This document shows positions 46,587-56,580 of a stretch of DNA of 64,000 bases, piece by piece. Position numbers and translations under genes: made by a program. The first letter of the stretch is position 1. The number at the start of each line of letters is the position of its first letter. The DNA comes from Mallotus nudiflorus (taxonomy: Eukaryota > Streptophyta > Magnoliopsida > Malpighiales > Euphorbiaceae), in the NCBI GenBank assembly GCA_947683625.1, contig CANTUR010000066.1:744001-808000 (forward strand), given 5' to 3'. The notes beneath the pieces were generated by a model that made no database searches, was not told where the DNA came from, and saw only the letters and a list, made by a program, of their open reading frames with translations.

Positions 46587-49500
46587 TCATTCCCTCCTTC
46601 CTCAAGATGATTCATCCTCAAATCAGCATGTACATCAAAATCAAAAGGAGATAAATTAACAACATTAAAAGTAGCACTTATACCATACTCACTGCGCAAG
46701 TCAATCTTGTAACCATTGTCATTGATGCGCTTTAACATTTGGAAGGGTCCATCACCGCATGGCGTCAACTTAGATTTCTTTGACTAGGAAATCTTTCTTT
46801 TGTAAATGTACCCAAACCTAATCACCTTGTTCAAATATAACTTTTACACACCCCCTGTTTGCATGTTTGGCATATTGCTCATTCTTTCTTTCAAGATTTG
46901 CTCGTACCTTTTCATGTAAGGACTTCATAAATTTTTCCTTCTTCTTTCCATCTAGATTTACTTGTTCACTCAAAGGTAATGCAATCAAATCTAAAGGACT
47001 CAATGGAATAAAACCATAAACAATCTCAAAAGGATAGAAATTGGTAAAAGAATGCACACTACAATTATAAGCAAATTCAATATATGGCAAGAAATCTTCC
47101 CATGACTTCAAATTATGCCTAACCATGGTTCTTTATAATTGAGATAAAGTTCTATTAACTACCTCAGTTTGCCCATCAGTTTTTGGATGACATGTTATAG
47201 AAAATAAAAGTTTAGTGCCCCAACAAAGTCTTCCAAAAGTAGCTTATAAACTTAGCATCTCTATCACTCATAATTGTTCTAGGCATGCCATGCAAATGAA
47301 CAATCTCTTTAAAGAATGAATCTGTAACATGTTGTGCGTCATTAGTTTTTCTACATGCTATAAAGTGAGCCATTTTAGAAAACCTATATGTAACAACATA
47401 TATTAAATCATGTCCATGCCTAGTCCTAGGTAAACTAAGCACAAAATCCATGGAAATATCAATCCAAGGGGAACTAGGCATGGGTAGAGGCATATACAAA
47501 CCATGTGGTTTTAACTTAGACTTAGCTTGTTTACACACAATGCACTTATCAAAAATTCTAAAAAAATCCTTTTTCATGTTAGGCCAATAAAAGTGATCAT
47601 GTAAAACATCCAAAGTCTTAGCTATAACAAAGTTTCCCATTAAACCACCCTCATATGCTTCACGAATAAGCAATTCACATATAGAACAGTTAGGAACACA
47701 TAAAATTTCTCTTTAAACAAGTAACCATCATGCCTATAGAACTTTTAAAAAGAAATATTTTCACAGACATGATAAATACTACCACAATCACTGTCATTCT
47801 CATACAACTCTTTTATATATTTAAATCCTAGCAATTTGGCATCTAAAGAAGCAAGTAAAGTATGCCTTCTTGAAAGTATATCAGCCATAACATTCTCTTT
47901 ACCTTTCTTATATTTATTGACATAAGGAAATGACTAATGAATTCACTCCACCTAGCATGTTGTTTGTTAAGCTTATTTTGCCCCTTCAAGTGCTTTAAGG
48001 ATTCATAATCAGTATGTATCATGAATTCTTTAGGCAATAAATAATGTTGCATGTCTCTAAAGCGCTAACTAAGGCATACATCTCCTTATCATAAGTGGGG
48101 TACTTTAAGCTTGTACCATTTAACTTTTCACTAAAATAAGCAATTGGTTGTCCATCTTGCATTAAAACAGCCCCAATTCCCAAACCTGAAGCATCCCATT
48201 CAATTTCAAACTTTTTAGAAAAGTTAGGTAGAGTAAGTAAAGGAGCAGATGCCAACTTATCCTTAAGCATGTTAAATTCTTTTTCTTGTTCTTCTCCCTA
48301 CTTAAAGCCAACATTTTTCTTGATGACTTCGGTTAATGGTGTAACAATGGTACTAAAATCCCTTACAAATTGCCTATAAAAGCTTGCAAGACCATGAAAA
48401 CTTCACACATCACCAACTCCTCTAGGCATAGGCCAATCTTTAATTGCCTTGACCTTCTCTTCATCTACTTCTATTCCTTTTTGCACTAACAACAAAGCTT
48501 AAGAAAATAAGTTTATGTGTGCAAAAGCTACACTTTGTGAGGTTAGCAAACAAACATTCCTTACGTAGCACTTCCAAAACCAAATGCATATGTTCAATAT
48601 GCTCTTCCAAAGATTTACTATATATGAGTATATCATTAAAATAAACAACCATAACTTTTCCAATGAAAGAACATAAAACATGGTTCATTAATCTTATAAA
48701 AGTGCTAGGTGCATTAGTTAAACCAAAAGGCATGACTAACCACTCATATAAACCATATTTTATTTTAAATGTAGTTTTCCACTCATCACCCTCTTTCATG
48801 CGAATTTAATGATAACCACTTTTCAAATTAATCTTGGAAAATATAATAGCCCCATGCAACTCATCTTGCATATCATCTAACCTAGGAATAGGATGACGAT
48901 ACTTTACCATTATTTTGTTAATTGAGTGACAATTAACACACATTCTCTAAGTTCCATCCTTCTTAGGCACAAGTAAAACTGGAACGGTGCATGGGCTCAT
49001 GCTTTCTTTAATGTAACCTTTGTTCATATGATCCTTAACTTGCCTTTGTAACTCTTTGGTTTCCTCAGGATTGCATCTATACGCGGGTCTATTTGGGATT
49101 GTAAAACTAGGTACAAAGTCAAATTGATGCTTTATTCCTCTTATTAGTGGCAAACCACTAGGAATATCATTGAGAAATACATCTTGAAATTCCTACAATA
49201 ATCTCATAAAAGAACTAAGCAAAGAAGGGTCAAGATTGTTAGAGCTCAAATAAGATTTCTTATAAACAAGTACAAGCATAGGCTGCCTTAAAAGTAAAGC
49301 TTTCCTCACATCTTTTTCTTTTGCATAAAAACTTGCTTTTCTCTTTTATTTTACCTCGTTCATACTCAACTCTCCTTTTGTATGTGCATCACTCTTCTTT
49401 TTCTCATTGCACATCCCCTTAAGCTCTCCTTTTTCCACTCTTTGCTCACTCCTCTTATTGCTTTTCTTATAGCTCTCCTTTTGCTTGTTTTCCTTTTTTT

Positions 49501-50188
49501 TTTATGCAAACTCTCTCTCTCTATGTTTATTACTTTTTTCTTTTTCAAACTCTTCAAATATTTGCTTTAGGACTTTTTAGTCCTCATACACTTCTTTAGG
49601 GGTTAAAGGTTTAAGGGTAATGGGTACATCATTCATTATAAAAGAATATCTATTAGAAAACCCATTATGATTAGCCCTTCTATCATATTGCCAAGGATGC
49701 TCTAAAAGAATATGACAAGCGTGCATATGCACTACATCACATAATACTTCATCTTCATATTTACCTATGGGAAATGCTATCTTTACTTGTTTAATTACTT
49801 TTATCCCTCCATAATCATTCAACCATTGCAATGTATAAGGCCTATGATGCTTCATGGTAAATAAATGCAATTTCTCAACTAACATGGTACTAGCTACATT
49901 TGTGTAACTACCCCCATCAATGATTATATAGCATACCTTATCTTGCACCTTGTATCTAGTGTGAAAGATGTTCTCACATTGCACCTCATCCTCCATCTTA
50001 GTTTGCACATTCATGATTCGCCTTATAACAAGTAATTCTCCATAATGACTTGACTCCATCTTATATACTCGGTCTTCCAGGTATCCAATTTGATTTTCCA
50101 AATCTAGAGTCAACTTCTCAAACAATTCGTTCATGGATTTCATGTACATCTTTTGATCGAACATTCCTTCTTCACTTTCTTGAGCCAT
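46370..50188 (-). pseudogene. Gypsy element B gag-pol, decayed, most of gag deleted
   Basis: Reading on the minus strand: gag start MAQESEEGMFDQ with a coiled-coil-like segment (50188-50050) runs directly into the protease (I-I-I-D-G-G-S-Y-T-N-V-A-S near 49920); the rest of gag and its zinc knuckle are gone. After a Lys/Arg/Glu-rich spacer (49366-49557) comes RT (49153-48461) with M-P-F-G-L-T-N-A-P-S, where the Y-x-D-D box reads Y-F-N-D at ~48635. RNase H (48270-47843) has W-D-A-S-G-L-G-I-G; integrase (47673-46818) has the zinc finger, D-I-S-M-D-F-V-L and S-D-R-D-A-K-F; the C-terminal tail (46768-46370) ends in G-P-M-T-R-S-R-T-K. No chromodomain was seen. The tail and its overlap with the LTR recall CRM-type elements, but the clade is inference. 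Many stops. Confidence 0.85.
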
Positions 50189-50838
50189 TGCTTTAATTTT
50201 TCCTACAAGAAATTATTAGTAGCCAAAAAAATATCATAAGACATTACCTTACTTGTTTCACTCAATTTAGATGGTACTCACGCTCGCGTTTCACTCAATA
50301 AGGCTCTTACCCTCTTATGAGCTCGCCACTCACCTTTTGCCACTTAAATCCCCCAAATCTTGGTTCTAATAAAACTAATGCAAATTATGTAAGAATTGAT
50401 TAATCAACTCAACACCACAATCACAAAAATCAAATTAAACTTAACATTCAATGCAACTATTCATGAATCAAATAAATAAGAAAATAAGCAAGTGAATAAA
50501 ACTTCACTCAAAATTAAGAAAAAACCCCAATTTTTAGAAGCCAAGAAATCACACACAATGAAAATTAACAAAAGAAATCAAATTTGAGTTCTAAACCCAC
50601 AAACATAACCAACAACACAATTCTGAATTAAAAATAAAGTAATACTTTTTTTTCAATAGATGTAGAAATTGAACAAACTAAATCAATTAAGGGTTAATAG
50701 ATTTTGAACCCTTTTGCTTAAAATATAATGATTGATTTTTTTTATTTTTTTATTTTTTGGAAATTGAGAAGAATTGAGAAAAAAAAGAAGAAATTATGAA
50801 TGAAAATTAAATGATAAATAACCAAACCTTGATGTTTA
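50189..50838 (-). other. 5' leader of gypsy element B
   Basis: AT-rich non-coding DNA between the primer site and the gag start. No feature beyond A-runs. Confidence 0.55.
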
Positions 50839-50852
50839 GCTTTAATACTAAA
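50839..50852 (-). promoter_or_regulatory. Degenerate primer binding site of gypsy element B
   Basis: On the minus strand TTTAGTATTAAAGC lies 1 base after the LTR end (...CGTATCA). It looks like a decayed TTGGTATCAGAGC (initiator tRNA-Met) site. It fixes 50854-51692 as the 5' LTR. Confidence 0.6.
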
Positions 50853-50853
50853 T

Positions 50854-51692
50854 TGATACGAACCCTACCTATAACGGAGATAGAACGCACAACCAACTTT
50901 GAAATCTAGCCCAAGGATCATCAAGTATAGATTGTGTTGATGGAGCTAAACCCTTTGCTTATTAAATTGAAGCAAGATACTTAACTATTAAAAGATGAAC
51001 AATCACACAATTCTAAGTCTAACCTAGCAATTGCAATAAAAGGTAGATATGAAACAATTCAAGTAAACTTGCAAAGTTTCAAAAGAACAAAGTTTAAGGG
51101 AAAACCTCCCTTTTTAATATTTCAATACTTGAATATGTTTTTCATAGGGTTAGCACTTATATAGCCATGTAAACATCCTAATCCTTGAAGGAAATGTCTT
51201 CTTCCTTATTCCAAAAGATGCCTATATAGGAAAATCCTTAATTAAGGAGATTTCCTTCAAAATAGGACAATTAATGACAACTCATCTTTGAAAAGTCAAA
51301 ATTGACAAGTCATGAAAACTCATTACAACTAAGTAAAATGACAACTTATGACAACTAAGCATTAAAGCATGCCATGTCACATGCCATGTAGGATGTTGAC
51401 CTTTGACTTGTTGACTTAGACTTGGAAAATCCTTAAATCTTCTCACATCTTCTAGAATCTTCCTTATTGACTCCAAAATAGAAAAATAACTTGAAAATTC
51501 TTCCAATTCAATCTAACTAGCTTGAATTCTTCATGATGTTGCTTTAAGCTTGTACTTGTAGTCAAATCCACCAACTTGCTTGTAATATGAAAGACAAGCA
51601 AATTCAATGCTTGTTTGAACTTCTTTGTCCTTAATCTTGTCATTAGTCCCTCATAATACAATGGATCACTTGGTTTGATGGGCTTGTTTGCA
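50854..51692 (-). mobile_element. Gypsy element B, 5' LTR (carries a copy of the pol tail)
   Basis: Plus-strand TGATACGAACCC to TTTGCA. It matches the 3' LTR across its length apart from small deletions, including the pol tail piece (51690-51540, K-P-I-K-P-S-D-P-L-Y-Y-E-G). Having the pol end in both LTRs explains this otherwise odd second copy. Confidence 0.75.
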
Positions 51693-51769
51693 TAAAGTAA
51701 TGAGAATATAAAATAAACTCTATGAAGTGCACATGTGAGTAGTGAAAGCAACGTGATGTGGATATAGAA

Positions 51770-52225
51770 TGAAGGTGAATAGTTATCTCTTCATTGACAG
51801 TCAAATGCAACATAAACTCTGGCCAAGCATCAAGCAGTTCTTGCATAATTTAAATACAACTGTTATGAATTGTAAGATGAAAAGGAGTCCTTCGTCCTTG
51901 CACTTCTTCATGCATAGCTCTCTGATGAGAGAACTTACCCTTTTAAATGCAGAAGCAATCTTACCATCTCTAAATGGCCAAGGGAGGATGCCAAGTGTAA
52001 AGTGCTACAACCATTAGAATTAAGTACCTTAAGAAACCATGGATACCTGGTTAAAAACAGTCCTAAAAACACTAATGGCTCAATAGGCATGCTATATGGA
52101 AAGCTGTCCACTCTTTTTTTTCTTCCTTTGGTAAGGGAATAATATTTCATGTAGGAATTCCATATTCTAGAACATGCTACATCAAAACACTGAGCCTCCT
52201 TATTCAAAATAGAAGTGAGGGTCAT
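51770..52225 (-). pseudogene. Captured ankyrin-repeat gene fragment
   Basis: On the minus strand an open stretch from 52225 ends N-S-N-G-C-S-T-L-H-L-A-S-S-L-G-H-L-E-M-V-R-L-L-L (51940-52015), a textbook ankyrin repeat. After a frameshift, T-P-F-H-L-T-I-H-N-S then a stop then V-Q/M-Q-E-L-L and L-H-L-T-V-N-E-E (51790-51900) give parts of two more repeats. Proteins of this kind in plants include the ACD6/BDA1-like ankyrin family; which one was the donor cannot be told. Broken by at least one frameshift and one stop, and bounded by the gypsy LTR at 51692. Confidence 0.75.
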
Positions 52226-52852
52226 TTCTAAGGCTGTTGATAGAGAAGGGAAGGAAAAAGAAAAAGAAAGGTGGTGAACTCACCACCTTCAGCTCTCATG
52301 TTTTGATAAAACTTGAATGCTTTGAGTTCATTTACGTTATAAGAATATCCAATGAGCATAACTATAAGAATATCCAATGTTGCATGATTCTTGCTATCAA
52401 CTACAATTTCAAATATATGTTCAGCTTCTCGATTTCATTCTCTTTTTTTATCATTGAATTTTAGCCATTTATGGACTATAGTAAGGATCTTGATCCGTGG
52501 TTCTTGGTTCCATTCTTGACCTCGCCCAATTTGCACCTACCTATCACCTCTTTAACTTTATATCATGACCCTAATTTAAATTATTATATACAAAAAGAAA
52601 AGAAATATTAAAAAAATCCCAAACAATATCACCAATACCACCATTATTAATTTGTCATCACTTTCCTCTCATGTTTTAACTATCTAACTCAACCTAAAGT
52701 CTACCTTTCACCTTCAGTAAGAAAATTTGAATAATCTTTCAAGATTGTCCAAATAAATGTGTTAACTCCCCTTTTCATGTCATTTTGATCAATCAGTATA
52801 TATAAATATAGCTACTACTACTATAGTGACTTCCCATAAAGCAGAGAGGAGT
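52226..52852. other. Spacer between the captured fragments
   Basis: A direct repeat 'tataagaatatccaatg' occurs at 52337 and 52362. Otherwise no recognised coding DNA; may be intron or promoter DNA of either donor gene. Confidence 0.45.
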
Positions 52853-53404
52853 ATGCAAGAGGAGCTAACTTCCCAAATGTTACTTGTTGATAAAGTCATT
52901 AAATCAGCCTAAGAAGCTGAATCCTCTAAACAAGGCTGCTCTGACATATCCAACCAAGTCGATTGTCTTTTTTAGTTACTCCGATTCGTTGTCCACCTTA
53001 CCACCTCCTCACTTTCCCTCTACGAACCTCCTCTCTATTGTATCTCCTCCGACATTTCTAAAAACCTCAAACGTGCCCTTAACCTTGTCTGCAAATGTAA
53101 ACACAATGGCATTCTTTGCCAAGTCTTCGCTATAACTTCAACAACTGATTTTCGTAAAGTCTCTAACCTCATTGAATCTTCTGTAGCTGACATGAAATGT
53201 CTTTTGTCCATCTTTGAGTCCACTGACAGTCTCTTCCTTTTGCTTCCTCCTATTACTAGCAATGATCCTATTCTAGCTTGGGTCTGGACTTATATATCTA
53301 CTATCCAGATGAGCTAGATAATTGAAGATCGTATTGATGCTACTAATGGACTTGCTTCTTTAGCTGAAGATAACAACATGAACAAGAAGATGATCATTGA
53401 ATAA
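52853..53404 (+). pseudogene. Captured ARO (armadillo repeat only) gene, N-terminal fragment
   Basis: From ATG 52853 one frame runs 184 codons with no frameshift and only three internal stops before 53404. It reads N-L-K-R-A-L-N-L-V-C-K-C-K-H-N-G (53063-53110), D-F-R-K-V-S-N-L-I-E-S-S-V-A-D-M-K-C-L-L-S-I-F (53138-53206), then N-D-P-I-L-A-W-V-W (~53260) and N-G-L-A-S-L-A-E-D-N (53350). This is the N-terminal domain of plant ARO-type armadillo proteins, which in Arabidopsis pollen and root hairs act in tip growth. The armadillo repeats that should follow are absent. The lack of frameshifts in 552 bases suggests the capture is fairly recent, or the donor is itself a young pseudogene. Confidence 0.8.
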
Positions 53405-53536
53405 GAGAGGGGAGGAGAGGGGTGAATTGTTATGCTAGGTCTTTCACAATTACATATTGAATTTTTATGCTCATGTGTATTGAAAACTAATAGTCTTCTT
53501 ACTACTAACGGTGAATTTATCTATTGTGTGAGATTT

Positions 53537-53649
53537 TTCCTCCATCTAAATGAAAATAAAATATTGAGGGGCTTTTAAAACAAAATAAAAGTTCAAGGGT
53601 TCAATAAAATAAAGTGTCAAAATTTAGGGGCCTAATTATGTGTTATTCC
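53537..53649. repeat. Right terminal inverted repeat of the Pack-type element
   Basis: Inverse of 45552-45660, about 85-90% alike by eye. It starts (inverted) GGAATAACACATAATTAGGC. Confidence 0.75.
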
Positions 53650-54282
53650 AAATTAAAATGTGATTGCACCATTTTTTTTCTTATGTTGATTGTACGTTCT
53701 CTTTGACATTACATGTTATGTAGAGTGCATGGTGCTTAATTATAGCTAGGGCTTAATTACAAGAGTTACTTAATTACAAAGGGACGATATATTTAAATTG
53801 GATAATATAGTATCAAACTCTTTTATTAAATGGAAGGCACGTAACCAGCTATACAAAACTGTACCTTTATTTAAACCTTCTTATTCATTTAACAATTATA
53901 TATATGTAGAATTTAAAAGTAATTAATTTACATTACTTTAATTTTTTTTTCATTTCCTAAATTCTATTGAGTTTTTTTAAAATATATTTTGAAAAATAAA
54001 AAGAATTAAAAACTATGAAAAGTAGTAGTATAAAATACAAGTTCAAGCATGTAATAACTTAAAATAAAAATTTAGATATGCAAATAGCAAAAACAATGAA
54101 AACTTTAGGTGCTTAAATATGCATTATCTATGTCCTGTGATTGAAGTCTTACAAAATCCTATTATTTTTGGCATAATTGAATTTATTTTTTCTCAATAGA
54201 ATTTAATTGATCAATTAATTCTTACATTTAAATAACAAAATAAAATATAATTAAGTTGCTAATATTATTAATGTAGCATAAC
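53650..54282. other. AT-rich DNA, nothing recognised
   Basis: No repeat or frame recognised. It is the 3' flank of polygalacturonase remnant C. Confidence 0.45.
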
Positions 54283-54450
54283 TTATAAGGTAAGGCAGTC
54301 TATGGGCATAACAGGACCAAAAGTTATTCCATCAGCATTGGTGCATGATGCATCAACTGGTTGGTTCTTATAAGTGATATCTAGATTCTTTAGCTAAATC
54401 CCAATGCATGGATTCTTTTTACTGCAATCAAATCTCATTGCTACTTGATA
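54283..54450 (-). pseudogene. Polygalacturonase fragment C (last exon)
   Basis: On the minus strand it reads V-A-M-R-F-D-C-S-K-K-N-P-C-I-G-I, a stop, L-K-N-L-D-I-T-Y-K-N-Q-P-V-D-A-S-C, G-P-V-M-P-I-D-C-L and a stop at 54283. The F-D-C-S-x-x-N-P-C and D-A-S-C spacing is that of the last exon of plant exopolygalacturonases. It differs from the intact gene more than copies A and B do, so it may belong to another subgroup. Upstream exons are not in the window; gypsy sequence begins ~430 bases away. Confidence 0.8.
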
Positions 54451-54880
54451 TAATGGAAGAGTGATAAACACATAATTAATATTTGTTGAATCATGCATGA
54501 CTGTCAAACACTAATCTTCTATAACCTGTAATTTGCAATTTTAGGAAATAGGCATCAAAATTCAAAGAATTTTGGAAATTGAAAGGAATTCAAAATTTTC
54601 TTATTAATCATAATGATAGCTAAAATTCATTAACAGAGCTTAAATAGGGAAAAAAACCCTAAACAAAGAATCCTAAAAAAAATAGGAAAAGAAAACCCTA
54701 AAATAACTAGAACAAAAAACTGCCCGTTTAGAGGCCTAAACAAAGGAATTTTCCCAAAAAACAATGGAGCTCATAAGCTAAGCTAGTGACTTGGGATCGT
54801 TGGGTCGATTCTAATTAAATTAGGTTCCTATCGCACCATAATCTGAAACTCCAAAGTTGTTGAAAATTATAAAAATGCCA
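54451..54880 (-). other. Probable decayed 3' LTR or 3' leader of gypsy fragment C
   Basis: Lies just downstream (minus strand) of the end of the pol fragment. A-rich runs and 'ttcattaacagagcttaaatag' text are LTR-like, but no paired copy is in the window, so the borders are unknown. Confidence 0.35.
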
Positions 54881-56580
54881 CTAGTGTAATTTTTCATAAT
54901 TTTCCATAAATCGAATTGCAATTTCTTTAGTGCTCGCATCATTCTCCCCAGGGTGGATAGAATTTTCCCATGAATCAGACTTGTCTGAAGAATCACTTGT
55001 ATAGGGAATTAAGTGCTTAATATTAAAAACATTCATAGTACGAACGTGGCTAGGCAACTTCAAATGGTAGGCATTAGGATTGATCTTCTCAATGACTTCC
55101 GCAGGTCCAATCTTCTTGGCAAACAACCTATTGTAATCACCTACAGGAAATCTCTCCTTGGTAAGGATAGCCCATACATAATCCCCTACAACAAACTCAA
55201 GATGCTGCCATTTCTTATTAATAGCCTGCTTATATTTGGAGGCAACTTGGATCAAATTATTGTAGACAGTTTTATGAACCTCCTGTAATCCACTAACAAA
55301 ATCCTCTACCTTTCCATGAACCCACATTTTCTCTGGAAGAGGAATTAAATCCAGTGGTCCTCTTGGTACCACAAAATACACCATGGCAAAAGGGCTAAAC
55401 CTTGACTGTAAGATTATGAGTGAACTCTGCTTGACACAGCTTCTAATCCTAGCTCTTCATAGGCTCTCCTACTAAACACCTCAGTAGATTCCCTAAAGAC
55501 CGATTCACCACTTTAGTTTGCCCATCTGTCTGTGGATGAAAGGCACTGTTAAAATTAAACGTGTATTCACCATTTTCCATAAATTGTGCCAAAAATTACT
55601 AGGAAACCTGATATCCCAATCAAAAACAATAGATATAGGCAACCCATGCAGTTTGTAAATTTCCTTAAAGAATAACTAAGCAACATGAACAACATCTGTG
55701 GTTTTCTTACATGGAACAAAGTGCACCATTTTTGAAAACTGATCTACCACTATAAATATATAATCATTACCTGACTGTGGGCATGATAATTCTAACAAAA
55801 ATTCCATGCTAAGCTCCACCCAAGGTTATGAAGGAACTAGCAAGGGTATATACAAACTCGCATTGGATGTTGTCCCTTTAGAAACCTGGTAGATTTGACA
55901 TTGTTGCACCAATTTTTCCACTTCTCTGTGAATGGTAGGCCAGAAATACCAAGCCTGCACCAACTGCATGGTCCTGTCTCATCTGGAATGCCCTACACCA
56001 TATAATTCCTTAATAATCTTCAAACGCAAGCTACAATCCGGGACACATAGTTGATTACCCTTAAATAGAAATCCTTCCTGCAGTAGAAAATTTATTCTCT
56101 CCCTTGCTTTAACCTTAGCCATAATATCCGAAAAATATGGGTCAGTCTCAAGTAATTCTGTAAAAGAGTCAAAACTAGGTACCTCAATGGACATTTGAGC
56201 CAATAAACTCTTTCGCCTACTCAACGCATCAGCTTCTATATTGGTTACACCAAACTTATGCTTCGCCATAAAGGTAAATCTTTGAAGATAAGCAACCCAA
56301 TTAGCATGTCTCGTAGAAATTTTATCTTGCTGATGTAAATACTTTAATGCCTTATGATTTGTATACAAGATAAACTCCCTCTGAAATAAATAGTGACACT
56401 AATGTTTAATCGCCTGAACCATAATATAGAATTCAATATCATAGGTGCTATATTGCAATTTGGGCCCTGACAACTTCTCATTGAAATACGCTATTGGCTT
56501 GTTGTTTGACTTAGAATAGCCCCAATTCCCACCTTAGAAGCATCTGAATGTAATTTAAAAGGTTGGTGAAAATCATGGAA
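54881..56580 (-). pseudogene. Gypsy element C, pol 3' half (RNase H and integrase), interrupted at 56580
   Basis: RNase H begins at 56575 (H-S-D-A-S-K-V-G-I-G) and continues to 55979 (Y-T-N-H-K-A-L-K-Y-L, then A-D-A-L-S-R-R). Integrase core pieces at 55980-55390 read V-V-D-Q-F-S-K-M and H-G-L-P-I-S-I-V; the C-terminal part 55384-54881 is open for 167 codons (P-L-D-L-I-P-L-P-E, V-G-D-Y-V-W, N-P-N-A-Y-H-L-K-L-P, ending E-N-D-A-S-T). The coding sequence stops abruptly at 56580, where the LTR of element D starts, so its 5' half probably lies beyond the right edge of the window, on the far side of element D. Confidence 0.8.

Larger units (their letters stand above)
45552..53649. mobile_element. 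Pack-type element with ~110-bp terminal inverted repeats and captured gene fragments
   Basis: The left repeat (45552-45660: GGAATAACTCATATTTGAAC..., 'cactttattttattga', 'ttttattttgttttaaaagg') is the inverse of the right repeat (53537-53649). Without the gypsy element inserted at 45684-51692, the unit would be about 2.1 kb and consist of an ankyrin gene fragment (minus), a spacer and an ARO gene fragment (plus). No transposase is present. 'attaaaat' occurs just outside both ends but not flush, so the target duplication is unproved. Pack-MULE is the nearest known type; this assignment is inference. Confidence 0.6.

Noticed and set aside
49366..49570. Lys/Arg/Glu-rich minus-strand frame, looked like a nuclear protein
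   Set aside because: It is the charged spacer between protease and reverse transcriptase of gypsy B.
50854..51692. Interpretation as a tandem array of two gypsy-B elements (pol-LTR-pol-LTR)
   Set aside because: The second pol piece is only the tail that both LTRs carry; the primer site at 50839-50852 and a single pol explain the structure with one element.
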